Below, in pieces: positions 16,904 through 24,841 of a stretch of DNA of 64,000 nt. Below the pieces are notes generated by a model, which saw only the letters and a list, made by a program, of their open reading frames with translations, did no database searches and had not been told where the DNA came from. The stretch is from Mycolicibacter kumamotonensis (GTDB taxonomy: Bacteria; Actinomycetota; Actinomycetes; Mycobacteriales; Mycobacteriaceae). How positions within the stretch are numbered: position 1 is the stretch's first letter; each line of letters begins with the position of its first letter. Location: contig NZ_MVHU01000014.1 of the NCBI RefSeq assembly GCF_002086285.1, positions 46,719-110,718 of the forward strand, read 5' to 3'. The position numbers and the translations under genes were made by a program.

Positions 16904-17872
16904 ATGTGGGCCCACCGGCTGATCGCGCCCTACGAATTCGAGCGAATCGAGGTCCCCGACCTCACCGAGCATCAGCTCGGCGAGGACCAAGTGTTGCTGT
17001 CCTTCGTCGCCGCGGGGGTGTGCGGCAGCGACCTGCCCGCGTTCCGCGGGGCGCAGGGCAGGCTGGCCGGCGACAGCGGTGCCTGCGCGGCGGAGAAGAA
17101 CGGATTCCCGATCCACGAGATCGTCGGAGATGTGATCGCCAGCCGGCACCCGCGGCACCGCCCCGGCGACCGTGTCGTCGGCTGGGCGTCCGGCTTCGAC
17201 GGCCTGATGCAGCGGGTCATCGCCGACGGCGAGGGGCTCGCCGGCTACGACCCGACCCTGGCGCCGGCGCACGCGGTGGGCCTGCAACCGCTGGCGTGCG
17301 TGCTCTACGCGGTCGAACAGCTTCCCGACCTGGCCGGCCGCCATGTCGCGGTGCTCGGTCAGGGCTCGATCGGGCTGCTGTTCAGCGCGGTCGCCAAAGC
17401 CGCCGGTGCGCGCCGCGTCACCGGCGTCGACCCGGTCGACCGGCGAGAGGTGGCCGCCGCGTTCGGCGTCGACACGGTGGTGCAGTCCACCAGCGATCGC
17501 TGGGTGCACCACCTGGACACCGCCGACCGGCCGGAGATCGTGATCGAGGCCGTCGGCCACCAGGTCGCCACCCTTAACCACGCGATCGAAGCCGTCGCGC
17601 CCGGCGGCACCGTCTTCTACTTCGGTGTCCCCGACGACGACAGCTACCCGATCAGCATGCGCACCATGCTGCGCAACAACCTGACCTTGATATCGGGGGT
17701 GACCCGGGACCGCGGGCGGATGCTGGAGGCAGCCGGCAAGTTCGCCGCCGAGCATCCCGAACTGCTGGGCGGCTACGTCACCCACGTCTTCGGCTGCCAG
17801 GACGTACAGGCCGCCTTCGAATTGGCGAGCCGCCCGGTGCCGGACCGGGTCAAGATCGCGATCGTCGCATGA
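16904..17872 (+). CDS. Medium-chain (zinc) dehydrogenase
   Basis: 322 residues, starting 4 nt after the P450 stop (RBS GGAGGTCTGAGG). The catalytic-zinc cysteine is in AAGVCGSDLPAF, and FPIHEIVGDV carries the His-Glu pair. The cofactor fold has VLGQGSIGLLFSAVAKAAG, and GVDPVDRREVAAAFGVDTV follows. The four-cysteine structural zinc lobe is missing, as in sorbitol- or threonine-dehydrogenase relatives of reduced size. It probably oxidises the alcohol made by the P450; this is inference from the neighbourhood. Confidence 0.85.
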   Translation: MWAHRLIAPYEFERIEVPDLTEHQLGEDQVLLSFVAAGVCGSDLPAFRGAQGRLAGDSGACAAEKNGFPIHEIVGDVIASRHPRHRPGDRVVGWASGFDGLMQRVIADGEGLAGYDPTLAPAHAVGLQPLACVLYAVEQLPDLAGRHVAVLGQGSIGLLFSAVAKAAGARRVTGVDPVDRREVAAAFGVDTVVQSTSDRWVHHLDTADRPEIVIEAVGHQVATLNHAIEAVAPGGTVFYFGVPDDDSYPISMRTMLRNNLTLISGVTRDRGRMLEAAGKFAAEHPELLGGYVTHVFGCQDVQAAFELASRPVPDRVKIAIVA

Positions 17873-18621
17873 TCTCGGCGTTGCGTGCCGCGCTGGCAGA
17901 CCGGGCACCGCTGTGGGGCGGCTGGATCACCGGGCCCACGGTGCTGGGGCCGGAGGAATTCGCCCGGGCCGGCTACGACTACGTGGGCTTCGACGCCCAA
18001 CACAGCTATCTCGATGATGCCGCGATCGCCGGGATGCTGCGCCATGCCGAACACCTGCCGATCGCCACCGCGGTGCGGCTGCCGAACGCGGATCCGGCGC
18101 CGATCGGCCGGGTGCTCGATGCCGGCGCCGACGCGGTGATCATCGCGATGATCGAAAGCGCCGAGCAGGCGGCGACCGCGGTGTCCGCCGCCCGCTACCC
18201 CCCGGCGGGGGTCCGCAGCTTCGGCCCGCTGCGGCCCGCGCTGGGCCGTGACCTGATCGCCTTGGAATCACGCGCGGAGGTGTTCGCGATGATCGAAACC
18301 GCCGCCGCCCTCGCCGAGGTGGAGCAGATCTGCGCGGTGCCCGGACTGGCCGGCGTCTACGTCGGGCCCGCCGATCTGGCGGTCTCGATGGGCATGGACG
18401 TCGCCCAGGCCACCACCCACCCCGGCCTGCGGGAGGCGATGACACGGATCCGGCAGGCGGCGTCGGCGGCGGGCGTCATCGCCGCGATCCACGGCGGATC
18501 CGGCGCGGCGGGACGCACACTGGCGGGGCTGGGCTACCAGATGATCACGCTCGCCGCCGAATCCCAGGCACTGCGGTGCGGGGCGCTCGAGCATCTCAAC
18601 GAGGCCAGGGGCAGCCACTGA
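17869..18621 (+). CDS. HpcH/HpaI-family aldolase
   Basis: 250 residues. The barrel motifs are clear: WITGPTVLGPEEFARAGYDY, VGFDAQHSYLDD, DAGADAVIIAMIESAEQA, MIETAAALAEVEQI and GVYVGPADLAVSMGM. These are the phosphoenolpyruvate-utilising-like folds of 4-hydroxy-2-oxoacid aldolases, which split such acids into pyruvate (or a related keto acid) and an aldehyde with a divalent metal. Its ATG overlaps the dehydrogenase stop by 4 nt. It would serve the late, chain-cleaving step of the island pathway. Confidence 0.88.
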   Translation: MISALRAALADRAPLWGGWITGPTVLGPEEFARAGYDYVGFDAQHSYLDDAAIAGMLRHAEHLPIATAVRLPNADPAPIGRVLDAGADAVIIAMIESAEQAATAVSAARYPPAGVRSFGPLRPALGRDLIALESRAEVFAMIETAAALAEVEQICAVPGLAGVYVGPADLAVSMGMDVAQATTHPGLREAMTRIRQAASAAGVIAAIHGGSGAAGRTLAGLGYQMITLAAESQALRCGALEHLNEARGSH

Positions 18622-19370
18622 TGATGCGCGCACGGGTCGCCCTGGTCACCGGCGCCGCCCGCGGCCAGGGGCGGGCGATCGTGGAACGGCTGCGCGCCGA
18701 CGGGTTCGCCGTCGCCGCCTGCGACGGCGACGAAGCGGAGCTGGCCGCCGCCCTGGCCGAGGGGCCCACCGGTGCCGATGATGCGGTGATCGGCATTCCG
18801 CTCGACGTGACCTCCCCGACGCAGTGGGATGCCGCGGTGGCGGCAACCGTGGCACGCTTCGGGGCGTTGACCACCCTGATCAACAATGCCGGCACCCTGC
18901 ACCGGGCGGCGATCGCCGACGAAACGCCGGACGGCTTCGAAAACGCCTGGCGGGTCAACTGCCTCGGGCCGTTCCTGGGGATCCGGGCGGCGCTCGCGCA
19001 ACTGCGCGCGGCAGCCGGCGCCGGGGGTGCCGCCATCGTGAACACCTGCAGCACCGGGGCGATCCGCCCGTTTCCGCAGCACAGCGCCTACGGGTCGTCG
19101 AAGTGGGCGTTGCGCGGGCTGACTCAGACCGTCGCCGCCGAGCTCGGCCCGGCCGGGATCCGGGTCAACGCGGTCTTTCCCGGGCCGATCGCCACCCCGA
19201 TGCTCGACGACACCACCCAGCAGCGGCTTGCCGCGGTGGCCATGACCGGACGGATCGGCCGGCCCCGCGAGGTGGCCGACGCGGTCGCCTTCCTGGTGTC
19301 TGACGCGGCGTCGTTCATCACCGGCGCCGAACTCATCGTGGACGGCGGTCAATGCCTCCAGATTCGATGA
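18621..19370 (+). CDS. Short-chain dehydrogenase/reductase
   Basis: 249 residues from ATG 18621 (second ATG 18624 is possible). TGAARGQGRAIVERL is the cofactor motif, NNAGTLHRAAIADE the structural NNAG strand, and AYGSSKWALRGL contains the catalytic Tyr and Lys. The end IVDGGQCLQI is typical of classical SDRs. It oxidises or reduces a hydroxy or keto group with NAD(P). One-base overlap with the aldolase stop shows translational coupling. Confidence 0.9.
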   Translation: MMRARVALVTGAARGQGRAIVERLRADGFAVAACDGDEAELAAALAEGPTGADDAVIGIPLDVTSPTQWDAAVAATVARFGALTTLINNAGTLHRAAIADETPDGFENAWRVNCLGPFLGIRAALAQLRAAAGAGGAAIVNTCSTGAIRPFPQHSAYGSSKWALRGLTQTVAAELGPAGIRVNAVFPGPIATPMLDDTTQQRLAAVAMTGRIGRPREVADAVAFLVSDAASFITGAELIVDGGQCLQIR

Positions 19371-20824
19371 GCATCGGCATCATCGGTGCCGGGCCGGGCG
19401 GGCTGGCGCTGGGAATCCTGTTGCGGCGCGCGGGCTTCACCGATTTCACCATCTTCGACCGGGAGGACGGCGTCGGCGGCACCTGGCGGATCAACACCTA
19501 TCCGGGGCTGGCGTGCGACGTCAAATCGCACCTGTACTCCTATTCCTTCGACCTGAACCCGCACTGGTCGCGGCAGTGGTCGAAGCAACCCGAGATCCTG
19601 GCCTACTTCGAACGCTGCGCCACCGATCACGGTCTGCAGCCGCACCTGATGCTGCGCACCGAGATCCGCTCCGCGGTGTGGGAACACGCCCGACGCCAAT
19701 GGTGTCTGACCACCACCGACGGCAACGAGCACCGGTACGACGTCGTGGTGTCGGCGGTCGGCCTGTTCACCCAGCCGGTGCTGCCCGACCTGGCCGAGGA
19801 GCAGCCGTTCACCGGCACCGTCATGCACTCGGCGCGCTGGGATCACTCGGTGCGACTCGACGGCGCCCGAATCGCCGTGCTCGGAACGGGTTCCACCGCG
19901 GCGCAACTGGTGCCGGAGTTGGCCCGGGTCGCCGAGAAGGTCTATTCGGTGCAGCGGTCGCCGACCTGGATCCTGCCCAAACCGGATCGTTCCTACACTC
20001 CGCGCGAACGCTGGGTGTTCACCCGCGTCCCGCTGGCCAAGCGGCTGTACCGGATGCGGCTGTGGCTGCGCAGCGAGGCGAACATCTCGGTGATCGAGAA
20101 CGGCAGCGATAAGACGGCAGAGTTCACCGCTACCGCACGAAAGCTGTTGGACCACGCCGTCACCGACCAACGGCTCCGCGACGCGCTGACCCCCGATCAC
20201 CCGTTGGGCTGCAAACGGCTGGTCTTCTCCTCGGACTACCTGCCCGCGCTGAATCGGCCCAACGTCGAGGTGGTGACCAGCCCGGCCAAGGCCCTGCGCT
20301 CGCGCTCCCTGGTCACCGAGGACGGCACCGAGTGCGATGTCGACGTGGTGGTCTGCGCCACCGGGTACGCCGCTACGGACTACCTGGGCCAGATCGAGGT
20401 GGTCGGCGAGGGCGCCAGTCTGCGGGAGGCGTGGCGCGATGGACCGTGCGCCTACCTGGGCATGGCGATGCCGGGGTTCCCCAACTTCTTCATGCTCTAC
20501 GGACCCAACACCAACGTCGGCTCCAACAGCGTCATCTTCGTGCTGGAAGCCCAAGCGCGCTACATCGTCCGGGTGCTCAAACATTTGCGGCGCCGGCGCA
20601 AGACCTATGTCGCGGTGCGGCCCGCCGCGCTCGCCGCGTTCGTCGCCAAGATCGACCGCTGGATGCAGGGCACGGTATGGACGACGCGGTGCAGCAATTA
20701 TTTCCGGGCGGCCAACGGCCGGGTGGTCACCCAGTGGCCGCGCAGCGCCGGCGCCTTCTGGGCGATGACCCGCCGCTTCCGGGCCACCGACTTCGTGTTT
20801 GAACCCGACCCGGTCAGAACGTGA
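19367..20824 (+). CDS. Flavin-dependent monooxygenase (Baeyer-Villiger type)
   Basis: 485 residues from ATG 19367, which overlaps the SDR stop as ATGA; an ATG five codons earlier is the alternative. FAD motif GAGPGGLALG near the N-terminus, then GVGGTWRINTYPGLACDV, the BVMO/FMO fingerprint FTGTVMHSARWD and the NADPH motif LGTGSTAAQLVPEL. CATGYAATDYLG is the usual late motif. GGTWRINTYPG is characteristic of Baeyer-Villiger oxygenases, which turn ketones into esters or lactones. The 3' end overlaps the convergent alcohol dehydrogenase gene by 11 bp. Confidence 0.9.
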   Translation: MSIGIIGAGPGGLALGILLRRAGFTDFTIFDREDGVGGTWRINTYPGLACDVKSHLYSYSFDLNPHWSRQWSKQPEILAYFERCATDHGLQPHLMLRTEIRSAVWEHARRQWCLTTTDGNEHRYDVVVSAVGLFTQPVLPDLAEEQPFTGTVMHSARWDHSVRLDGARIAVLGTGSTAAQLVPELARVAEKVYSVQRSPTWILPKPDRSYTPRERWVFTRVPLAKRLYRMRLWLRSEANISVIENGSDKTAEFTATARKLLDHAVTDQRLRDALTPDHPLGCKRLVFSSDYLPALNRPNVEVVTSPAKALRSRSLVTEDGTECDVDVVVCATGYAATDYLGQIEVVGEGASLREAWRDGPCAYLGMAMPGFPNFFMLYGPNTNVGSNSVIFVLEAQARYIVRVLKHLRRRRKTYVAVRPAALAAFVAKIDRWMQGTVWTTRCSNYFRAANGRVVTQWPRSAGAFWAMTRRFRATDFVFEPDPVRT

Positions 20825-21917
20825 TGACCTGGCGCACCGCGGTGCCGTCGGCCAACCGGTCCATCGCCTCGTTGATGTCGTCGAGGGTGATGGTCGCCGA
20901 CACCAGCTGCTGGACCGGCAGCCGGCCGGCCCGCCACAGCGCGACGAACTTCGGGATGTCCCGGGCGGGCACCGACGACCCGAGATAGCTGCCGATCAGC
21001 GACCGGCCTTCGGCCACCAAGCCCAGCGGGGACAGGCTGATCCGGGCATCGGGTGCGGGCAGGCCGACGGTGATGGTGCGGCCCCCGGGGGCGGTCAGAT
21101 CGATCGCGGTCTGCAGCGCGGCCGGATGCCCGACCGCCTCGATCACCATCGGTGCGCGCACGCCGGCGTCGACGGCCTGCTGTGGCGTGTAGGTGCGTCG
21201 CACGCCCAGACCGCTGGCCGCCGCGAGCTTCTCGGGCAGTTGGTCGATCGCGATCACGTCGATACCGTCGTGCGCCAGCACGGTCAGCACCGCCGCCATG
21301 CCGACGCCACCGAGCCCCACCACGGCCACCGTCTGTCCGGCCACCGGGCGAGCCACGTTGAGCACCGCGCCGCCGCCGGTCAGCACCGCGCATCCCAGCA
21401 ACGCCGCCACCGACGGCGGCACGTCCTCGGGTACCGGCACGGCGCTGGTCGCGCTGACCACCGCATGGGTGGCAAACCCGGAGACACCGAGATGGTGGAA
21501 GACCGGCTGCCCGGCCCGGTGCAGCCGGATGCCGCCGTCGAGCAGGGTGCCCGCGCCGTTGGCCGCGCTGCCCGGCTCGCAGGGGGTCAGGCCCTCCGTG
21601 GCGCACGCCGGGCACTGCCCGCACCGGGGCAGGAAGGTCAGCACCACCCGCTGCCCGGGCGCGAGGTGGACACCGTCGCCGATCGCCTCGACGATGCCGG
21701 CCGCTTCGTGGCCGAGCAGCATCGGCACCGGCCGCACCCGGTTGCCGTCCACCACCGACAGATCGGAATGGCAGACCCCGGCGGCTTCCACCCGGACCAG
21801 CAGTTCCCCCGGCCCCGGCGGTTCCAGCTCCAGCTCGCTCACCGTGATCGGCCGAGACCGGGCATACGGTCGTGGCGCCCCGATCCGCTCCAGCACCGCG
21901 CCGCGGATGGCAACCAT
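20814..21917 (-). CDS. adhE1: Zinc-type alcohol dehydrogenase (Rv0162c/AdhE1-like)
   Basis: 367 residues from ATG 21917. Catalytic zinc ligands are in AAGVCHSDLSV and LLGHEAAGIV, and the structural zinc cysteines in CGQCPACATEGLTPC. The NAD motif VVGLGGVGMAAVL follows. It is the class of the mycobacterial AdhE1/NDMA-like enzymes that oxidise alcohols to aldehydes. It marks the return to the M. tuberculosis gene order (Rv0162c, Rv0163, Rv0164) and thus the right border of the inserted island. It is divergent from the hotdog protein, with 14 bp between starts. Confidence 0.88.
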   Translation of the reverse strand: MVAIRGAVLERIGAPRPYARSRPITVSELELEPPGPGELLVRVEAAGVCHSDLSVVDGNRVRPVPMLLGHEAAGIVEAIGDGVHLAPGQRVVLTFLPRCGQCPACATEGLTPCEPGSAANGAGTLLDGGIRLHRAGQPVFHHLGVSGFATHAVVSATSAVPVPEDVPPSVAALLGCAVLTGGGAVLNVARPVAGQTVAVVGLGGVGMAAVLTVLAHDGIDVIAIDQLPEKLAAASGLGVRRTYTPQQAVDAGVRAPMVIEAVGHPAALQTAIDLTAPGGRTITVGLPAPDARISLSPLGLVAEGRSLIGSYLGSSVPARDIPKFVALWRAGRLPVQQLVSATITLDDINEAMDRLADGTAVRQVITF

Positions 21918-21931
21918 GCTGGAATACAACC

Positions 21932-22399
21932 ATGAACGCCGCGGTCCCGCCCGCCCCGGAAGGATTGACCAGCCAGGACTTTCCGGTGCACTGGCCGGTG
22001 CTGACCCGGTGGGCCGACAACGACATGTTCGGCCATCTCAACAACGCGGTGTACTACCAGCTGTTCGACACCGCGATCAACGGGTGGATCGCCGCCAACG
22101 CCCCCGACGTCGATCCGGTCGGCATGCCGGAGCTGGGGGTGGTGGCCGAGTCGGGCTGCCGTTTCCTGGGCGAACTGGCCTTCCCGGACCGGCTGGCGGT
22201 CGGGCTGGCGGTCACCCGGCTGGGGCGCAGCAGCGTCACCTACCGGCTCGCGCTGTTCCGGGCCCCCGATATAGCGGCAGACCCGGCCCCGCCGGCCGCG
22301 CTCGGGCACTGGGTGCACGTCTACGTCGACCGCAGCACCCGGCGGCCGGTGCCGATCCCCGACGGCATCCGGGCACTGCTGGCCACCGCCCAAGTCTGA
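21932..22399 (+). CDS. 4HBT-type hotdog thioesterase (Rv0163-like)
   Basis: 155 residues from ATG 21932. The signature RWADNDMFGHLNNAVYYQLF contains the catalytic Asp and the DxxGHxNN loop of 4-hydroxybenzoyl-CoA-type thioesterases. VVAESGCRFLGELAFPDRL supplies the second half of the hotdog. It hydrolyses an acyl- or aryl-CoA. Position equals Rv0163. The start codons of this gene and the divergent dehydrogenase are so close that they must share a promoter region. Confidence 0.85.
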   Translation: MNAAVPPAPEGLTSQDFPVHWPVLTRWADNDMFGHLNNAVYYQLFDTAINGWIAANAPDVDPVGMPELGVVAESGCRFLGELAFPDRLAVGLAVTRLGRSSVTYRLALFRAPDIAADPAPPAALGHWVHVYVDRSTRRPVPIPDGIRALLATAQV

Positions 22400-22405
22400 C
22401 GCGAA

Positions 22406-22454
22406 ACCGGCGTTTTGCAGACAAAGCGCGAGAGCAGGCCTGCAAAACGTCGGT
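22406..22454. repeat. Intergenic inverted repeat, 15-bp stem
   Basis: ACCGGCGTTTTGCAG (22406-22420) pairs with CTGCAAAACGTCGGT (22440-22454) with one G-U pair. The 19-nt loop is ACAAAGCGCGAGAGCAGGC. It lies between two plus-strand genes. It has no U-run, so it may be a weak terminator, or a copy of a dispersed mycobacterial hairpin. Confidence 0.6.
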
Positions 22455-22492
22455 CTCGGCGGGCAGACCGCCACGATGGATATGCTCGCCCA

Positions 22493-22942
22493 ATGCCGCT
22501 CGTGAGCAAGACCGTCGAAGTCGCCGCCGACGCCGCCACCATCATGGGGATCGTCGCCGACTTCGAGGCGTACCCGCAGTGGAACGACGAGGTCAAAGGA
22601 TTGTGGGTGCTGGCCCGCTACGACGACGGCCGGCCCAGCCAGCTGCGCCTGGACGCCTCGTACTCCGGCTTCGACGGCACCTTCATCCAGGCGGTGTACT
22701 ACCCCAGCGCCACCCAGATCCAGACCGTGCTGCAGCAGGGCGACCTGTTCAGCAAGCAGGAGCAGCTGTTCTCGGTGGTCGAGATCGGCGCCACTTCGCT
22801 GCTCACCGTCGACATGGACGTCGAGACCGAGATGGCGATGCCCAAGCCGATGGTCAAGAAGGCCTTCAGCAACGTCCTGGACTACCTGGCCGAGAATCTC
22901 AAGCGGCGCGCTGAGGAACTGGCGGCGGGAGGGTCGAATTGA
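22493..22942 (+). CDS. SRPBCC/START-like protein TB18.5 (Rv0164-like)
   Basis: 149 residues from ATG 22493. The sequence MPLVSKTVEVAADAATIMGI, the WVLARYDDGRPSQLRLD stretch and QTVLQQGDLFSKQEQLFSVV match the M. tuberculosis protein TB18.5 (Rv0164) nearly word for word. It belongs to the START/SRPBCC fold that binds hydrophobic ligands in a deep cavity. It lies directly before fadD5, so a lipid-handling role next to the Mce1 system is plausible. Its TGA overlaps the next start. Confidence 0.9.
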   Translation: MPLVSKTVEVAADAATIMGIVADFEAYPQWNDEVKGLWVLARYDDGRPSQLRLDASYSGFDGTFIQAVYYPSATQIQTVLQQGDLFSKQEQLFSVVEIGATSLLTVDMDVETEMAMPKPMVKKAFSNVLDYLAENLKRRAEELAAGGSN

Positions 22943-24609
22943 CCCGCCCGGCCGCCGATCCCGCTGAGCAGCCCTATCGGGCCCGGCGCCAGAACTGGGT
23001 CAACCAACTGGACCGGCACGCGCTGATGCAGCCCGACGCCACGGCGCTGCGGTTCCTGGGCCGGACCACGACGTGGGCGCAGCTGCGGAAAAGGGTCGGC
23101 GCGCTGGCCGACGCCCTGAGCCGCCGCGGTGTCGGCGCCGGCGACCGGGTGATGATCCTGATGCTCAACCGCACCGAGTTCGTCGAGGCGGTGCTGGCCG
23201 CGAACATGCTGGGCGCGATCGCCGTCCCGGTGAACTTCCGGCTCACCCCGCCCGAGCTCGCCTATCTGGTCACCGACTGCGAGGCGCGGGTATTGATCAC
23301 CGAGACGGCGCTGCTGCCGGTGGCCCTCGGCGTGCGCGAGCTGACCGCGCTGGTGGAGAACCTGGTGGTGGCCGGCGGTTCAGCGAGGCTCGACGGAGGA
23401 GAGGCGAAGCTGGGACCGCCGCATGGACCCGGCGAGGGCGGTGAGGCCGCGGGCATGACCGCCTACGAGGACCTGATCGCGGAGTCCGGCGAACCGCATC
23501 AGCCGGTGGACATCCCCAACGATTCGCCGGCCCTGATCATGTACACCTCGGGAACCACCGGCCGGCCCAAGGGTGCGGTGCTCACCCACACCAACCTCAC
23601 CGGCCAGGCCATGACCGCGCTCTACACCGCCGGCACCGGTACGGGCGACGTCGCGTTCATCGGGGTGCCGTTCTTCCACATCGCCGGCGTCGGCAACCTG
23701 CTGCCGGGGATGTGGCTGGGTATCCCGACGGTGATCAATGCGCTGGGCGCATTCAACGCCGGCCAACTGCTCGACGTGCTGGCCGCCGAGAAGGTCACCG
23801 GCATCTTCCTGGTGCCGGCGCAGTGGCAGGCGGTCTGCGCTGAGCAACAAGCCAACCCGCGCGACATCCGATTGCGGACCATGTCCTGGGGCGCGGCGCC
23901 GGCCTCCGATGCGCTGCTGCGGCAGATGGCGGAGACCTTTCCGGGCACCAAGATTTTGGCGGCGTTCGGGCAGACCGAGATGTCGCCGGTCACCTGCATG
24001 CTGCTCGGCGAGGACGCCGTCCGCAAACTCGGCTCGGTCGGCACGGTCATCCCGACCGTCGCCGCGCGGGTGGTCGACGAGAACATGAACGACGTCGCCG
24101 TCGGTGAGGTCGGTGAGATCGTCTATCGGGCGCCCACTTTGATGAGCGGCTACTGGAACAACCCGCAGGCCACCGCCGAGGCCTTCGCCGGCGGGTGGTT
24201 CCACTCCGGGGACCTGGTCCGGATGGACGACGAAGGCTACGTCTGGGTGGTCGACCGCAAGAAGGACATGATCATCTCCGGCGGCGAGAACGTGTACTGC
24301 GCCGAGGTGGAGAACGTCCTGGCCGGTCATCCCGACATCGCCGAGGTCGCCGTGATCGGCCGCCCGCACGAGCGGTGGGGGGAGGTTCCGATCGCGGTCG
24401 CCGCGGTCACCCGGGCCGATCTGGCACTGGCCGATCTCGAGGACTATCTGAGCGAGCGACTGGCACGTTATAAGCACCCCAAGGGCTTGGAGATCGTCGA
24501 TGCGCTGCCGCGGAATCCGGCCGGCAAGGTGCTCAAGACCGAGCTGCGGGTCCGCTACGGTAGCGCCCCCGGCTCGGCCTCCGTCGCAGCCGCCACCGAT
24601 ACCGCCTAG
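22939..24609 (+). CDS. fadD5: Fatty-acyl-CoA ligase FadD5
   Basis: 556 residues, starting at TTG 22939, which overlaps the TB18.5 stop as TTGA behind GGCGGGAGGG. The adenylation motif YTSGTTGRPKGAVLTH and the later GWFHSGDLVRMDDEGYVWVV and RKKDMIISGGENVYCAEVEN are complete, as is the catalytic lysine in NPAGKVLKTEL. It activates fatty acids to acyl-CoA after Mce1 uptake. An in-frame stretch of about 20 residues (near residue 150-170, SARLDGGEAKLG and following) is absent from M. tuberculosis FadD5 as I remember it. The GntR gene mce1R that usually precedes it is missing. Confidence 0.93.
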   Translation: MTRPAADPAEQPYRARRQNWVNQLDRHALMQPDATALRFLGRTTTWAQLRKRVGALADALSRRGVGAGDRVMILMLNRTEFVEAVLAANMLGAIAVPVNFRLTPPELAYLVTDCEARVLITETALLPVALGVRELTALVENLVVAGGSARLDGGEAKLGPPHGPGEGGEAAGMTAYEDLIAESGEPHQPVDIPNDSPALIMYTSGTTGRPKGAVLTHTNLTGQAMTALYTAGTGTGDVAFIGVPFFHIAGVGNLLPGMWLGIPTVINALGAFNAGQLLDVLAAEKVTGIFLVPAQWQAVCAEQQANPRDIRLRTMSWGAAPASDALLRQMAETFPGTKILAAFGQTEMSPVTCMLLGEDAVRKLGSVGTVIPTVAARVVDENMNDVAVGEVGEIVYRAPTLMSGYWNNPQATAEAFAGGWFHSGDLVRMDDEGYVWVVDRKKDMIISGGENVYCAEVENVLAGHPDIAEVAVIGRPHERWGEVPIAVAAVTRADLALADLEDYLSERLARYKHPKGLEIVDALPRNPAGKVLKTELRVRYGSAPGSASVAAATDTA

Positions 24610-24634
24610 ACCATGACATCGAGGTGGCGGCACA

Positions 24635-24648
24635 TTACTCTCCGGTAG
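24635..24648. promoter_or_regulatory. Candidate mce1 operator TTACTCTCCGGTAG
   Basis: The site lies in the 232-bp gap between fadD5 and yrbE1A. Exactly 10 nt later comes TACGAT (24659-24664), a TANNNT -10 box. The motif therefore overlaps the -35 position. Twelve of 14 bases are shared with the sites at 48985 and 49165. The rest of this gap shows two further TANNNT boxes (TATGGT and TAGGGT) but no credible gene. Confidence 0.55.
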
Positions 24649-24841
24649 GAAACCTGCGTACGATGCACCGAATCGACGCCACTCTCACGGAGCCATCAGG
24701 TATGGTCCGATGGTCGCCAACGGCACGTTGGGCCGCTAGGGTGACGCGGGTCTCGTACAAGACATGGACGGACGGGAGACACACTGTGCGACGCGATCCC
24801 TGGCTGCGTCGTGACGCGGGGTCCCTGGGGAGGGGGGTGTT

